Source of the DNA: Candidatus Omnitrophota bacterium
GTDB taxonomy: Bacteria; Omnitrophota; Gorgyraeia; 2-01-FULL-45-10
Reading direction: 5' to 3'
Assembly (NCBI GenBank): GCA_018823705.1
Contig: JAHJHP010000022.1
Span: 1 to 52,501 of the forward strand
Length of the DNA: 52,501 bases
Positions within the stretch are counted from its first letter, which is position 1. Every line of letters starts with the position of its first letter. The position numbers and the translations under genes are program-made. The notes beneath the pieces are model-generated. The model ran no database searches and was not told the origin of the DNA. It saw only the letters and a list, made by a program, of their open reading frames with translations. Positions 1-9,061 of the stretch are shown here, piece by piece.

Positions 1-1
1 C

Positions 2-202
2 CCTCAGTTCTACTTCAGGACCACGGATGTCACAGGTGTAGTCACTCTCGCCGCAGGCGTAGAGATGGTCATGCCCGGCGACAATGTGACCTTTGAAGTC
101 ACCTTGATCACGCCCATCGCCATGGAAAAAGAGCTGCGCTTCGCAATACGCGAAGGCGGCCACACCGTGGGCGCCGGCGTAGTAACCGAAGTCATAGAGT
201 AA
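2..202 (+). CDS. tuf: Elongation factor Tu, C-terminal fragment (partial)
   Basis: This is the last 66 codons of EF-Tu, the GTPase that brings aminoacyl-tRNA to the ribosome; the gene begins outside the window. The frame reads [11 protein letters not shown], then MVMPGDNV and [13 protein letters not shown], all hallmarks of EF-Tu domain III. Only the C-terminal beta-barrel is visible, so the GTPase domain cannot be checked. Five bases separate its stop from rpsJ, the usual tuf-S10 linkage. The fragment is highly typical, and no other translation GTPase is expected to end this way. Confidence 0.96.
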   Translation, partial: PQFYFRTTDVTGVVTLAAGVEMVMPGDNVTFEVTLITPIAMEKELRFAIREGGHTVGAGVVTEVIE

Positions 203-207
203 CTAAA

Positions 208-522
208 ATGGCACAACAGGCCGTACAGAAAATAAGAATAAAACTGATGGCATATGACCATCGGTTGCTCGATCTCTCAACGGAAGAGATAGTCGATACA
301 GCCAAGCGCACGGGCGCAGGCGTAGTCGGGCCGATACCGCTTCCCACCAAGAGGGAGATATTCACGGTGCTCAGGAGCCCGCATGTTGACAAAAAGTCGA
401 GAGAGCAATTTCAGATCAAGACGCACAAGCGCATACTTGATATAGTGAATCCGACCTCGAAGACTATTGACGCCCTGAAGAAGCTGGATCTGCCGGCAGG
501 CGTTTATGTGGAAATAAAATAA
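208..522 (+). CDS. rpsJ: 30S ribosomal protein S10
   Basis: S10 (104 residues, normal length) is part of the 30S head and, as NusE, of antitermination complexes. Recognisable stretches are [15 protein letters not shown] near the N-terminus, [28 protein letters not shown] in the middle (the mobile loop) and an HKRILDI segment. It is the first gene of the S10 operon and starts 5 bases after tuf, so it is probably cotranscribed from an upstream promoter outside the window. Confidence 0.98.
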   Translation: MAQQAVQKIRIKLMAYDHRLLDLSTEEIVDTAKRTGAGVVGPIPLPTKREIFTVLRSPHVDKKSREQFQIKTHKRILDIVNPTSKTIDALKKLDLPAGVYVEIK

Positions 523-539
523 GGGTAATATCTAAAACT

Positions 540-1238
540 ATGCTGGGTATACTGGGTAAGAAGATAGGTATCACGAATATATTTAACGAGGCCGGGAGAA
601 ATGTCCCAGTAACGGTTATTGAGGCGGGGCCGTGTTTTGTCCTCCAGGTGAAGACTAAGGCCAAAGAGGGATATGACGCCATACAGATAGGCTTTAGTCC
701 GAAGCGCGAAAAGGTTACGCGCAAACCCGATATGGGCAGATTTAAAAAAGCAGGGACATCACCTCTTAGATTCGTTCGCGAACTGAGGGTAAATAACCCG
801 GCCGATTATAAGATCGGACAGACGATCTCCGCTGAGATCTTTGCGAAAGGTGATTATCTGGACGTGGTCGGCACGTCCATAGGTAAAGGTTTTCAGGGTG
901 GCGTCAGGAGATGGGGATGGAAAGGCGGCGATACCGGGCACGGATCAATGTTTGGGCGAGTTATCGGGTCGATCCAGTCCGGCGCCAGGCTCGGGCGCGT
1001 TACTAAAGGCCATCATCTTCCGGGACACATGGGCGTAGATCGGATTACAATACAGAACCTTGAGGTAATAGATGTCGTAACCGATAAGAACCTGATCATA
1101 GTAAAAGGTTCCGTCCCGGGCCATAAGAACAATTATCTTATGCTGCAGGAAGCCGTGAAGAGACCGAAGGGGTACGTGAAGAGAGTGGCCATTCAGGCAA
1201 GCACTAAGAAGAGCGTTAAGGCTACCGTAAAGAAATAG
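540..1238 (+). CDS. rplC: 50S ribosomal protein L3
   Basis: L3 is an early-assembly 23S rRNA-binding protein whose long loop reaches the peptidyl-transferase centre. The N-terminus MLGILGKKIGIT and the central loop with GHGS, IGSI and KGHHLPGHMG identify it. At 232 residues it is some 20 longer than the common form because of a Lys-rich tail after PKGYVKRV. It sits 17 bases after rpsJ and is followed closely by rplD, in standard order. Confidence 0.97.
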   Translation: MLGILGKKIGITNIFNEAGRNVPVTVIEAGPCFVLQVKTKAKEGYDAIQIGFSPKREKVTRKPDMGRFKKAGTSPLRFVRELRVNNPADYKIGQTISAEIFAKGDYLDVVGTSIGKGFQGGVRRWGWKGGDTGHGSMFGRVIGSIQSGARLGRVTKGHHLPGHMGVDRITIQNLEVIDVVTDKNLIIVKGSVPGHKNNYLMLQEAVKRPKGYVKRVAIQASTKKSVKATVKK

Positions 1239-1247
1239 AGAGAAGTG

Positions 1248-1937
1248 ATGATAAAAGCAAAGACGACTACAAAGAAACCCGCCGCTAAGAAGGCAGCAAG
1301 ACAGGAGTTCAGCTCGGCGATACCCGTATTTGACGTAAAGGGCAAAGAGATAGAGAAGTACCAGCTCGATAAAGAGCTCTTCACCGGCAATATAAATAAG
1401 GCTGTGCTCTATCAGGCGGTGCTTATGTATAGCGCATGCGCCAGACAGGGGAATGCTTCCACCAAGACACGGGGCGATGTCTCCGGAGGCGGTAAGAAAC
1501 CGTTCAGACAGAAGGGCACAGGCAGGGCCCGCGCAGGTTCGACCAGGTCCCCTCTGTGGAGGCACGGTGGTTCCGTGTTCGGACCGCATCCTAGAGATTA
1601 CCGTTATGATATGCCGAAGAAGCTGAAGAGAGTCGCGTTGCTTTCGAGCATTAATTCCAAACTTGTTGATAGCAAGATGATAGGCATTTCCGGCGTGACC
1701 GTAGCAGAACCGAAGACGAAGAGTTTCAGAGGATTGTTAAACGCGCTGAAGTTGGGCGGTAAGAGCCTCTTCATAGTTGATAGCGTCGACCAGAACGTGG
1801 TCAGGGCTTCGCGCAATATGCATGAAGTGTCGATTAAAAATTATAAAGATTTTAATACGATGGACGTACTTCATTGCGATAACCTGGTCATATCGGTGCG
1901 AGCGCTCGAGAAGTGGTCCGGGAGGTTCAACCAATGA
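1248..1937 (+). CDS. rplD: 50S ribosomal protein L4
   Basis: L4 lines the nascent-peptide exit tunnel. The family loop is clear at about residues 60-105, with GGGKKPFRQKGTGRARAGS followed by SPLWRHGG and FGPHPRDY. The ATG at 1248 is preferred because a GAGAG ribosome-binding sequence lies just upstream; the GTG at 1245 directly before it would add one residue. The N-terminus carries a short Lys/Ala-rich extension (TTKKPAAKKAAR). The stop overlaps the rplW start in an ATGA arrangement, suggesting translational coupling. Confidence 0.97.
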   Translation: MIKAKTTTKKPAAKKAARQEFSSAIPVFDVKGKEIEKYQLDKELFTGNINKAVLYQAVLMYSACARQGNASTKTRGDVSGGGKKPFRQKGTGRARAGSTRSPLWRHGGSVFGPHPRDYRYDMPKKLKRVALLSSINSKLVDSKMIGISGVTVAEPKTKSFRGLLNALKLGGKSLFIVDSVDQNVVRASRNMHEVSIKNYKDFNTMDVLHCDNLVISVRALEKWSGRFNQ

Positions 1938-2212
1938 AGAATGCTCATGATGTCGTTAAAGGTATGATAAGGACCGAAAAGGGTTCCGCAATGCAGGCGT
2001 TAAATAAGTATCTTTTTTGGGTGGATATGAACTCCAATAAGATAGAGATTAAGAAGGCAGTGGAAGATATATACAAAGTGAAGGCAGATAGCGTTAATAC
2101 CGTTTCTATGCGCGGCAAGCTGAAGAGGGTCAGGTATGCTATCGGGAAGACTTCTGACTGGAAGAAAGCGATCGTTACGCTAAAGGTTGGAAACAAAATA
2201 GACGTTACTTAA
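1934..2212 (+). CDS. rplW: 50S ribosomal protein L23
   Basis: L23 sits at the tunnel exit and is the docking site for trigger factor and SRP. The 92-residue protein starts [18 protein letters not shown] and has the conserved beta-hairpin region [15 protein letters not shown] and the SMRGKLKR stretch. The ATG at 1934 overlaps the rplD stop by four bases; a start further upstream at 1913 would run well into rplD and is not needed. Length and gene position are typical. Confidence 0.96.
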   Translation: MKNAHDVVKGMIRTEKGSAMQALNKYLFWVDMNSNKIEIKKAVEDIYKVKADSVNTVSMRGKLKRVRYAIGKTSDWKKAIVTLKVGNKIDVT

Positions 2213-2237
2213 ATTTGAAAGCAAAGAGAGAATATAT

Positions 2238-3056
2238 ATGGGATTAAAAAAGTTTAAACCAGCTACACCGGGAACGAGATGGACGGAGATATCCGATTTT
2301 GAGGAGCTGACCAAGCATAAACCGGAGAAGTCTCTTCTTGTGCCGATGAAAAAATCGGGCGGCAGAAATAACCGGGGAAGGATCACTTCGCGTCACAGGG
2401 GCGGCGGACACAAAAGGATGTGCCGTATCATAGATTTCAGGCGAGATAAGATCGATGTGCCGGGTAAGGTGATAGCGATCGAATACGACCCTAATAGGTC
2501 GGCCAGGTTGGCTCTGGTCCAGTATCAGGATGGAGAGAAGAGATATATTATCGCTCCGGCAGGGTTAAACGTTAATGATGATGTCGTATCCGGTAATTCG
2601 GCGGAGATCAAAGTGGGTAATGCCACATGCCTCAACAACATCCCCGCCGGCGTGCCTATACATAACGTCGAACTGAGAAAGGGCTCGGGAGCATCAATAG
2701 CGCGATCAGCAGGGAACGCATGCACGATAATGGCCAAAGAAGGCGATTACGCGCAGGTAAAGCTGCCGAGCGGTGAGATCAGGATGATCGCGCTCATATG
2801 CTCAGCTACGATAGGGACCGTCGGGAACGCGGAACATGAGAAGATATCCGTAGGTAAAGCCGGAAGGTCCAGATGGTTGGGTATAAGGCCTTATTCAAGA
2901 GGGGTGGCGATGAACCCCCACGATCATCCTATGGGTGGCGGAGAAGCCAAAGCCAGCGGTGGACAGCCCAGGTCTCCATGGGGGCAATACGCTAAAGGAT
3001 TAAAAACGAGAAAGTCGAAGACGTCCGACAAGTATATAGTCAAGAGGAGAAAGTAA
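2238..3056 (+). CDS. rplB: 50S ribosomal protein L2
   Basis: L2 (272 residues, normal length) binds 23S rRNA near the peptidyl-transferase centre and is needed for subunit association. Landmarks are [14 protein letters not shown] at the N-terminus, [14 protein letters not shown], and the C-terminal [17 protein letters not shown] motif. The catalytic-centre Asp-His pair of that motif is kept, but the second His commonly seen (DHPHGGG) is Met here. The stop TAA shares its last base with the rpsS start codon. Confidence 0.98.
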   Translation: MGLKKFKPATPGTRWTEISDFEELTKHKPEKSLLVPMKKSGGRNNRGRITSRHRGGGHKRMCRIIDFRRDKIDVPGKVIAIEYDPNRSARLALVQYQDGEKRYIIAPAGLNVNDDVVSGNSAEIKVGNATCLNNIPAGVPIHNVELRKGSGASIARSAGNACTIMAKEGDYAQVKLPSGEIRMIALICSATIGTVGNAEHEKISVGKAGRSRWLGIRPYSRGVAMNPHDHPMGGGEAKASGGQPRSPWGQYAKGLKTRKSKTSDKYIVKRRK

Positions 3057-3340
3057 TGTCAAGATCGATCAGTAAAGGGCCATATGTTGATGAGAAGCTC
3101 CTGATTAAGGTGCAAAAAGCCGCTATGGCGGGCGATAAGAAGCCGATAAAGACATGGTCCAGGAGATCCACCGTAACGCCGGATTTCGTCGGGATAACGA
3201 TGGCGGTTTATAACGGCAGAAAATTTATACCGGTGTATGTTACGGAAAATATGGTCGGGCATAAGCTCGGGGAATTCTCCCCCACGAGGACTTTCAGGAA
3301 GCATGGCGCAGCGACCGAAATATCAATGGATAAGACGTAA
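3056..3340 (+). CDS. rpsS: 30S ribosomal protein S19
   Basis: S19 (94 residues) is a 30S head protein that contacts the A-site finger and S13. It shows [58 protein letters not shown] and a final KHG, the complete family pattern. It starts in the rplB stop codon (TAATG), so it is almost certainly translationally coupled. Confidence 0.98.
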   Translation: MSRSISKGPYVDEKLLIKVQKAAMAGDKKPIKTWSRRSTVTPDFVGITMAVYNGRKFIPVYVTENMVGHKLGEFSPTRTFRKHGAATEISMDKT

Positions 3341-3341
3341 T

Positions 3342-3824
3342 ATGATATCGACAGCTACTTTAAGATATATGAGAATTTCGCCCAGAAAGGTGAGGCCGGT
3401 CATAGCGCTTGTAAAAGGCAAGAAAGCGGACGACGCGATCTCGACTCTTTACAGTGTTAAGAAAAAAGCGTCGGCTCTTCTTATCGACGTGATCAGTTCA
3501 GCCGTAGCTAACGCAAGGCGTATACCGGGAATGGACGCTTCCAATCTCTACGTCTCCAGCCTGATCGCCAACGGTGGCCCGCAGCTTAAGAGATTTCGCG
3601 CGGCATCTATGGGGCGGGCAAGTTCGATACGTAAGCGCACCAGCCATATAACGGTCGTACTGGATGCGGTACCGGAAAAAGCACCGATGGTTCAGGGTGG
3701 TGTTGCCGCGACGGAAGATAATAAGGCGAAGGGCCGAAAGACGCATGTGAAGGTAAATCCGAAAGACGACCGGGCCGCAAAGAAACCTAAGGCGAAAGAG
3801 CCGACAAAGTCTAAAGCACGGTAA
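3342..3824 (+). CDS. rplV: 50S ribosomal protein L22, with long basic C-terminal tail
   Basis: L22 lines the polypeptide exit tunnel through its long beta-hairpin. The core runs from about residue 5 (LRYMRISPRKVRPV) through DAISTL and ISSAVANA to GRASSIRKRTSHITVVL near residue 107, the usual end of the protein. Another 50 or so residues follow, rich in Lys, Ala, Asp and Arg with no clear fold. The ATG at 3342, two bases after the rpsS stop, gives the canonical N-terminus; a longer reading from 3237 would overlap most of the end of rpsS. Confidence 0.96.
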   Translation: MISTATLRYMRISPRKVRPVIALVKGKKADDAISTLYSVKKKASALLIDVISSAVANARRIPGMDASNLYVSSLIANGGPQLKRFRAASMGRASSIRKRTSHITVVLDAVPEKAPMVQGGVAATEDNKAKGRKTHVKVNPKDDRAAKKPKAKEPTKSKAR

Positions 3825-3841
3825 GAAGGGTAAGGAGTAAG

Positions 3842-4513
3842 ATGGGCCAAAAAGTACATCCGTATGGTTTCAGGGTTGGGTACATTTACGATTGGAAGTC
3901 GCGCTGGTTCGCGAAAAAGGCCGATTTTCCAAATCAGCTTCACGAAGACCTGAAGATTAAGAAATATATCAAGAAGGCGCTGGCTACTGCGGCTGTTTCC
4001 AAGATAGAGATCGAAAGGACCAGCGAGAGAGTGAGAATATTGATATATTCAGCGCGTCCGGGGATCATAATAGGGCGTCGTGGTTCAGAGATCGAGAAAC
4101 TTAAGGAAGGTATCCAGTCGGTCGCCGGCCAGGAGATACTTATAGATATCAAAGAGATAAAGAACGCGAATACCGATGCGCAGCTCGTTGCGGAGAATAT
4201 CGGGTTCCAGATAGAGAAACGTATCTCGCATAAGAGGGCTATGAAGAAGGCGGTCCAGGCGGCATTAGACGGAGGAACCTACGGAGTCAAGATCATATGC
4301 GCCGGAAGGCTGGGAGGATCGGAGATAGCCAGGGAAGAAAATTACAGGAGCGGTTCCGTGCCCGCACAGACGCTGAGAGCGGATATCGATTACGGGTTTG
4401 CGGAGGCTCATACCACGTATGGTTTGATAGGTATAAAGGTCTGGATATATAAAGGCGATAAGGTGCTCGATAAGGCTAAAAACGAAACCGAGCGAGAAGA
4501 ATTAGGGAGATAA
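3842..4513 (+). CDS. rpsC: 30S ribosomal protein S3
   Basis: S3 (223 residues) helps form the mRNA entry channel and contributes to helicase activity. The start MGQKVHPYGFRVG is diagnostic, and a KH RNA-binding motif is visible at IIIGRRGSEIEKLK around residues 75-90. The C-terminal domain contains GRLGGSEIAR and YGLIGIKVWIYKG. It has a GTAAGGAGTA ribosome-binding sequence just upstream and standard placement between rplV and rplP. Confidence 0.98.
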   Translation: MGQKVHPYGFRVGYIYDWKSRWFAKKADFPNQLHEDLKIKKYIKKALATAAVSKIEIERTSERVRILIYSARPGIIIGRRGSEIEKLKEGIQSVAGQEILIDIKEIKNANTDAQLVAENIGFQIEKRISHKRAMKKAVQAALDGGTYGVKIICAGRLGGSEIAREENYRSGSVPAQTLRADIDYGFAEAHTTYGLIGIKVWIYKGDKVLDKAKNETEREELGR

Positions 4514-4519
4514 GTAACC

Positions 4520-4939
4520 ATGGCTCTGATGCCTAAGAGGGTCAAATTCAGAAAGATGCAGCGCGGCAAGATGCGCGGTAGCGCGTCCAGAGGCGCCACG
4601 ATGTCATTCGGAGAGTTTGGGTTGAAATCTATTGAGAACGGATATTTCTCCGACAGACAGATCGAAGCGGCAAGAGTCGCGCTCATGAGGAACCTTAAGG
4701 GCGGCGGCAAAGTATGGATAAGGGTTTTTCCGGACAAGCCGATCACAAAGAAGCCGGCTGAAACAAGAATGGGTAAAGGTAAAGGCGATCCGAGCAATTG
4801 GGTAGCGCTCGTGAGAAGAGGTAAAATCTTGTTTGAGATAGAGGGAATACCTATGGAAGTCGCCAGAGAGTGTTTTAGGGTCGCTGCGCATAAGATACCC
4901 CTCAAGACAAAATTTATAACAAGAGATTCGCACGCATGA
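4520..4939 (+). CDS. rplP: 50S ribosomal protein L16
   Basis: L16 (139 residues) organises the A-site region of the large subunit. It begins [20 protein letters not shown] and contains [44 protein letters not shown] and a final basic helix. A Met three codons in could be an alternative start. The stop codon overlaps the next gene, rpmC, as ATGA. Confidence 0.98.
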   Translation: MALMPKRVKFRKMQRGKMRGSASRGATMSFGEFGLKSIENGYFSDRQIEAARVALMRNLKGGGKVWIRVFPDKPITKKPAETRMGKGKGDPSNWVALVRRGKILFEIEGIPMEVARECFRVAAHKIPLKTKFITRDSHA

Positions 4940-5133
4940 TAAAAGCTAATGAGCTCAGAAATATGACGGCGGATGAGATAACTCAGAAGATAGATGTATT
5001 GAAGAAAGAGCTCTTCGGTTTGAGGACCGAGGCTAAGGCGGGCAGGATAGAGAAACCGCATATGCTCAGGATAACCAGGAAAGACATCGCTAGATGCGAA
5101 ACGGTTTTAAAGGAGAAGGCGAATGCCAAGTGA
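4936..5133 (+). CDS. rpmC: 50S ribosomal protein L29
   Basis: L29 is a small helical hairpin at the tunnel exit. The 65-residue product begins [14 protein letters not shown], has [14 protein letters not shown] in the first helix and [13 protein letters not shown] in the second. It overlaps rplP by four bases and rpsQ by eleven, so the three cistrons are very compact. Confidence 0.96.
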   Translation: MIKANELRNMTADEITQKIDVLKKELFGLRTEAKAGRIEKPHMLRITRKDIARCETVLKEKANAK

Positions 5134-5434
5134 GATTAGAGGAAAACGCAAGGAGAAAATAGGCGTAGTCGTCAGTGACAAGATGGATAAGACTATCTCC
5201 GTCAGGGTCGATTGGGTTACGCATCATCCTGTTTACAGGAAGATCGTCAGGAGAGCCACAAAGTTCAAAGCCCATGACGAGAAGAATATTGCGAAGATGG
5301 GCGATACGGTGAAGATACAGGAGACCCGGCCCTTGTCCAAGACCAAGAGATGGCGGCTTTTAGAGATCGTCAAGAAGGCGGACCTTCATGTGCACCATGA
5401 GTTGACCGGTGAAGCTCAAGAAGTTAAAAGCTAG
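5123..5434 (+). CDS. rpsQ: 30S ribosomal protein S17
   Basis: S17 is an OB-fold protein that binds 16S rRNA early in assembly. The family core is [36 protein letters not shown], and [20 protein letters not shown]. At 103 residues it is somewhat longer than the usual 80-90, with about 15 extra residues at the C-terminus. It starts inside the end of rpmC. About 100 non-coding bases follow before rplN and hold a strong palindrome. Confidence 0.97.
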   Translation: MPSEIRGKRKEKIGVVVSDKMDKTISVRVDWVTHHPVYRKIVRRATKFKAHDEKNIAKMGDTVKIQETRPLSKTKRWRLLEIVKKADLHVHHELTGEAQEVKS

Positions 5435-5447
5435 AGGCATTTATTAT

Positions 5448-5503
5448 CCCGCCTCGTAAGAAGTGCCAAAATTCTGTACCATAATTTTGGCACACTCGGC
5501 GGG
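5448..5503 (+). repeat. Nested palindrome between rpsQ and rplN
   Basis: An 11-bp perfect inverted repeat (GTGCCAAAATT at 5463-5473 and AATTTTGGCAC at 5483-5493, loop of 9) is nested inside CCCGCC (5448-5453) and GGCGGG (5498-5503). No T-run follows the outer arm, so it does not look like a classical terminator. It occupies the only sizeable gap inside the ribosomal operon. It could be a small dispersed palindromic insertion or an RNA attenuation/processing site. Confidence 0.7.
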
Positions 5504-5538
5504 TTGGATCATCAACAGAAAAAGGATAGGCGAGATCC

Positions 5539-5907
5539 ATGATCATGATGAGAAGCATTTTAGATGTGGCGGATAATACGGGCGCCAGGAAAGCGTCGAT
5601 GATAGGCGTCCTTGGCAGAGGCAACAGACAATTCGCCGATGTGGGAGATATTATAACTTGCAATATCAAGGAGGCCTCGCCGGAAGGCCTCGTAAAGGAC
5701 CACGAGGTGGTAAAGGCCGTTGTGGTGCGAACAGCTTTCGCGATAACCAGGCCTGACGGTACAAAGCTCAGGTTTGACAGGAATGCCGTGGTCGTAATAG
5801 ACGATCAGAAAAATCCCAAAGGAACCAGGATATTCGGGCCTGTCGCCAGGGAGCTGCGCGAGATGAAGTTTATGAAGATAATATCGTTGGCGCCAGAGGT
5901 GCTGTAA
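5539..5907 (+). CDS. rplN: 50S ribosomal protein L14
   Basis: L14 (122 residues) is part of the large-subunit surface contacting 16S rRNA and is the target of the silencing factor RsfS. It shows [19 protein letters not shown] near the N-terminus, the VKAVVVRT and [16 protein letters not shown] stretches, and ends in [14 protein letters not shown] followed by [10 protein letters not shown]. The length is exactly typical. It restarts the operon after the palindrome-bearing gap. Confidence 0.98.
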   Translation: MIMMRSILDVADNTGARKASMIGVLGRGNRQFADVGDIITCNIKEASPEGLVKDHEVVKAVVVRTAFAITRPDGTKLRFDRNAVVVIDDQKNPKGTRIFGPVARELREMKFMKIISLAPEVL

Positions 5908-5927
5908 ATAGAGGGGTTCATAATTAA

Positions 5928-6239
5928 GTGAATAAGATAAAGAAGAATGATGTAGTGTACGTGCTGGCCGGACGGGATAAAGGCAAGACCGGTAAGGTCT
6001 TCAGGATGATGCCCAGCAAAGATAAAGCGCTTGTAGAAGGCATAAATTATGTCAAAAAGCATATGCGCAAGACGAAAGCCGACCAGCAGGGAGGCATAGT
6101 GCAGATGGAGAGCGCTATACATGTTTCCAATATTGCGCTCTTCTGTAAGACCTGCAATAAGCCTTCACATGTCGGGATAAATATACTGGCCGACGGTACG
6201 CGCTCCAGGTTCTGTAAAAGATGCAAAGAGGTGATCTGA
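5928..6239 (+). CDS. rplX: 50S ribosomal protein L24
   Basis: L24 initiates large-subunit assembly and has a KOW motif. The GTG start at 5928 gives [24 protein letters not shown], where the KOW motif is seen at [27 protein letters not shown] and [18 protein letters not shown] follow, and the C-terminus has four Cys (FCKTCNK and RFCKRC), consistent with a zinc ribbon-like end. The stop lies two bases before the rplE start. Confidence 0.97.
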   Translation: MNKIKKNDVVYVLAGRDKGKTGKVFRMMPSKDKALVEGINYVKKHMRKTKADQQGGIVQMESAIHVSNIALFCKTCNKPSHVGINILADGTRSRFCKRCKEVI

Positions 6240-6241
6240 TT

Positions 6242-6799
6242 ATGGCTGCTCCAAGGCTGCTGGAAAGATACAGAAGTGAAATATCGCAGGAGCTGATGAA
6301 GCTACTGGGATATAAGAACAAATATGCGGTGCCGAGGCTCACAAAGATAGTTATAAATATAGGGCTCGGAGAAGCTGCGGCAGATATAAAGTTTCTTGAC
6401 GCGGCCCAACAAGAACTTGCGATGATTACGGGGCAGAAACCGGTCGTTACAAAAGCAAAAAAAGCCATAGCGAACTTCAAGATAAGGAAGGGTTCGTCGA
6501 TCGGCTGCAAAGTCACGCTGAGAAAAGCGATGATGTATGAATTCCTTGACCGCCTTATCTCTGTGGTCATTCCGAGGATCAGGGATTTCAGGGGATTGAG
6601 CCTGAAGTCTTTCGATGGAACGGGAAACTATTCATTCGGATTGAATGAACAGAGCATATTCCCCGAAGTCGACGCCGATAAGATAACGAAAGTCCACGGT
6701 ATGGATATCACGGTAGTCACTACCGCTAAGACTGAAAAAGAGACTTATGAATTTTTGAAGCTTATAGGGATGCCGTTCATAAAAAAGCAGAAGGATTAA
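6242..6799 (+). CDS. rplE: 50S ribosomal protein L5
   Basis: L5 (185 residues) binds 5S rRNA in the central protuberance. The product has [16 protein letters not shown] near residue 30, [55 protein letters not shown], and a C-terminal [10 protein letters not shown] segment. The ATG at 6242 directly follows the rplX stop and gives the canonical N-terminus; reading from 6221 would overlap rplX. Confidence 0.98.
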   Translation: MAAPRLLERYRSEISQELMKLLGYKNKYAVPRLTKIVINIGLGEAAADIKFLDAAQQELAMITGQKPVVTKAKKAIANFKIRKGSSIGCKVTLRKAMMYEFLDRLISVVIPRIRDFRGLSLKSFDGTGNYSFGLNEQSIFPEVDADKITKVHGMDITVVTTAKTEKETYEFLKLIGMPFIKKQKD

Positions 6800-6805
6800 T
6801 ATAAG

Positions 6806-6991
6806 ATGGCAAAGACATCACTGATCGTAAAACAGAGAAGGCCGCAGAAGTTCGCGGTCAGGCGCTATAATAGGTGCAGGCTTTGTGGCAGGCCGAGAGG
6901 GTTCATGAGACGGTTTCAATTATGCCGAATATGTTTCAGAGAGCTGGCCTCCCGAGGGGAGATTCCGGGCGTAGTCAAGGCAAGCTGGTAA
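6806..6991 (+). CDS. rpsN: 30S ribosomal protein S14, zinc-binding (type Z)
   Basis: This is the short 61-residue S14 form with a CRLCGR and CRICFRELA zinc ribbon (Cys-X2-Cys ... Cys-X2-Cys), followed by [14 protein letters not shown], the typical end. Proteobacterial S14 is longer and lacks the cysteines, so this is the zinc-dependent C+ paralogue. It has the expected position between rplE and rpsH. Confidence 0.97.
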   Translation: MAKTSLIVKQRRPQKFAVRRYNRCRLCGRPRGFMRRFQLCRICFRELASRGEIPGVVKASW

Positions 6992-7013
6992 TAATCTAAA
7001 GGAAAGAGAGTGT

Positions 7014-7412
7014 ATGTCATTAACAGATCCGATAGCAGATATGCTTACAATTATAAGGAATGCCAGTAAAGCGAAGAAGGATGTCGCTGAAGCCAGGAAT
7101 TCAACGGTATCGGAAAACATACTGAAGATACTGAAGAAAGAGAGCTTCATAGCGAACTATAAACTGATAAAAGATAATAAGCAGGGCATTCTCAGGATAT
7201 ACCTTAAGTATCTGAAGAATGGGGCACCTGCGGTCCTGGGCCTGAAGAGGATATCGACGCCGGGGCTCAGAGTATACAAAAAAGCCGACAGCATCCCAAA
7301 AGTATACAGCGGATTAGGCCTGGCCATAATATCCACATCTAAGGGCCTGTTGACCGATAATGAAGCCAGGGATCAGAAGTTGGGTGGAGAAGTCATCTGT
7401 TACGTGTGGTGA
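7014..7412 (+). CDS. rpsH: 30S ribosomal protein S8
   Basis: S8 (132 residues) binds helix 21 of 16S rRNA. It starts MSLTDPIADMLTIIRNA and ends with the diagnostic GLAIISTSKGLLTDNEAR followed by GGEVICYVW. A good ribosome-binding site (AAAGGAAAGAGAG) precedes it. Length and gene position are standard. Confidence 0.98.
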   Translation: MSLTDPIADMLTIIRNASKAKKDVAEARNSTVSENILKILKKESFIANYKLIKDNKQGILRIYLKYLKNGAPAVLGLKRISTPGLRVYKKADSIPKVYSGLGLAIISTSKGLLTDNEARDQKLGGEVICYVW

Positions 7413-7428
7413 TACGAAAGATATAACA

Positions 7429-7983
7429 ATGTCAAGAATAGGTAAAAAACCGATAGCAATACCAGATGGCGTGAAGATTGCCGTTTCTGCGGATAATACG
7501 ATAACCGTCGAAGGTAAGAGCGGAAAGCTCACATATAAGGCGGCTGAGACATTCAAGATACAGATAAAGGATAATGTCTTCTCAGTTACGAGACCGTCCG
7601 ATACGAAACAGGACAAGTCGACGCACGGGTTGATACGAAGCCTGGTTAACAATATGATAATAGGCGTCAGTACTGGCTACAAGAAAGAGCTGGAGATCAC
7701 CGGCGTCGGTTTCAAAGCCGCTGTCCAGGGTAAAGTGCTCAATATTCAGTTGAGCTATACCCATCCTATAAATTACGAGATACCGGAGGGCATCACAGTG
7801 GTGACTCCGAAGCCCAATATAATCGTAGTGACCGGTATGGATAAAGCCAGAGTGGGCAAGGCCGCGGCCGAAATACGGGATTATTACAGGCCCGAGCCGT
7901 ATAAAGGAAAAGGCATAAAATATTCGGGAGAATTCGTCAGGCGTAAATCCGGCAAGGCTGTCGCCGGAGCCGGCGCGGCATAA
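7429..7983 (+). CDS. rplF: 50S ribosomal protein L6
   Basis: L6 (184 residues) is a two-domain protein near the factor-binding site. It begins [17 protein letters not shown], has [32 protein letters not shown] in the linker and the C-terminal signature [26 protein letters not shown]. The ATG at 7429 gives the canonical start, 16 bases after rpsH. Confidence 0.98.
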   Translation: MSRIGKKPIAIPDGVKIAVSADNTITVEGKSGKLTYKAAETFKIQIKDNVFSVTRPSDTKQDKSTHGLIRSLVNNMIIGVSTGYKKELEITGVGFKAAVQGKVLNIQLSYTHPINYEIPEGITVVTPKPNIIVVTGMDKARVGKAAAEIRDYYRPEPYKGKGIKYSGEFVRRKSGKAVAGAGAA

Positions 7984-8018
7984 AATATCGACTAAGAAAA
8001 GAGCAGAGCGGACAAAAA

Positions 8019-8387
8019 ATGAAGAAATGGATAAAGATCGAAGGACGCGAGAGAAGGCGTAAGATAATCCGCAAGAAGGTTGCCGGGACTCCCGAGCGGC
8101 CGCGGTTAAGTGTGCGAAGAAGCCTGAGCCATATGTATGCGCAGATCATCGACGATTCATGCGGCAAGACACTGGTCGCGCTGTCGACGCTATCTCCTGA
8201 TGTTAAAGAGAAGGCAAAGAAAGATTGCGGCAATGTTAAGGGAGCTGTGCTTCTGGGCTCGGCTATCGCTGAGGCAAGCAAGAAGGCCGGAGTGACAAAG
8301 GTGGTATTCGACAGGGCCGGTTATCTGTATCACGGACGTGTTAAAGCGCTCGCAGAGGCTGCCCGCAAGGGTGGATTGCAATTCTAA
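8019..8387 (+). CDS. rplR: 50S ribosomal protein L18
   Basis: L18 (122 residues) binds 5S rRNA together with L5. The family segments [31 protein letters not shown] and [28 protein letters not shown] are all present. It lies between rplF and rpsE as usual, 35 bases after the rplF stop. Confidence 0.98.
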   Translation: MKKWIKIEGRERRRKIIRKKVAGTPERPRLSVRRSLSHMYAQIIDDSCGKTLVALSTLSPDVKEKAKKDCGNVKGAVLLGSAIAEASKKAGVTKVVFDRAGYLYHGRVKALAEAARKGGLQF

Positions 8388-8404
8388 AGTAAGGGGAGCA
8401 TAAA

Positions 8405-9061
8405 TTGTCAGATAATATTAAAGATGGGAATGAGATAAAAGATACGAAAGCCGCCGAGGTGAAGGCGCCGGATCCGAAAGATGTCCCTGCGGCAGCCGCG
8501 CCTGTCGCAAAGCCAGGACAGGGCGAGAGACAGAGGAGGCCCGCGCGAGGCGGAGGAAGGTCTCAGAGGCAGTCCCGGGGGCGAGGCAGCGACGATGGCC
8601 TGATCGAGAAGGTTGTGAATATAAAGAGGGTCGCGAAGGTCGTTAAGGGCGGACGCAGGTTCTCTTTTAATGCTCTCGTAGTCGCAGGCGACGGTAAGGG
8701 TAACGTTGGGCTCGGTTTCGGAAAGGGCAACGAGGTCGCTGAAGCTATCCGCAAGGGAATGACCGACGCTAAGAAGAATCTTTTCAGGATACCGCTCAAA
8801 GGCACATCGATACCACACGAGATGATTGGGAAATTCAAAGCGGCCAGGGTGATGTTAAAGCCTGCTATAGAAGGTACCGGAGTAATCGCCGGTGGCGCTG
8901 TGCGCGCGATATGCGAAGCAGGCGGTATAAAGGATATTTTAACGAAGAGCCTGGGTTCCGAGTCCGCGCTGAATGTCTTAAAAGCGGCGATCGACGGCTT
9001 GAAACATTTAAGATTGGCAAGGATAATCGAGGAAGAGGTAGCTCCAAGTGAAGATAAATGA
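8405..9061 (+). CDS. rpsE: 30S ribosomal protein S5, N-terminally extended
   Basis: S5 lies at the mRNA entrance and influences fidelity. The core begins near residue 64 ([21 protein letters not shown]) and continues with [31 protein letters not shown] and a [21 protein letters not shown] segment. Ahead of it is a 60-residue extension rich in Pro, Ala, Arg and Gly ([20 protein letters not shown]) with an acidic beginning. The TTG start at 8405 is supported by a GGGGAG ribosome-binding sequence 7 bases upstream. The end overlaps rplO by 14 bases; no rpmD lies between them. Confidence 0.95.
   Translation: MSDNIKDGNEIKDTKAAEVKAPDPKDVPAAAAPVAKPGQGERQRRPARGGGRSQRQSRGRGSDDGLIEKVVNIKRVAKVVKGGRRFSFNALVVAGDGKGNVGLGFGKGNEVAEAIRKGMTDAKKNLFRIPLKGTSIPHEMIGKFKAARVMLKPAIEGTGVIAGGAVRAICEAGGIKDILTKSLGSESALNVLKAAIDGLKHLRLARIIEEEVAPSEDK

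Noticed and set aside
945-1589. Long antisense frame across rplC and rplD
   Set aside because: It lies opposite two certain ribosomal genes and has no motif; a codon-bias shadow. The same holds for the many antisense frames over secY, lpdA and mreB.
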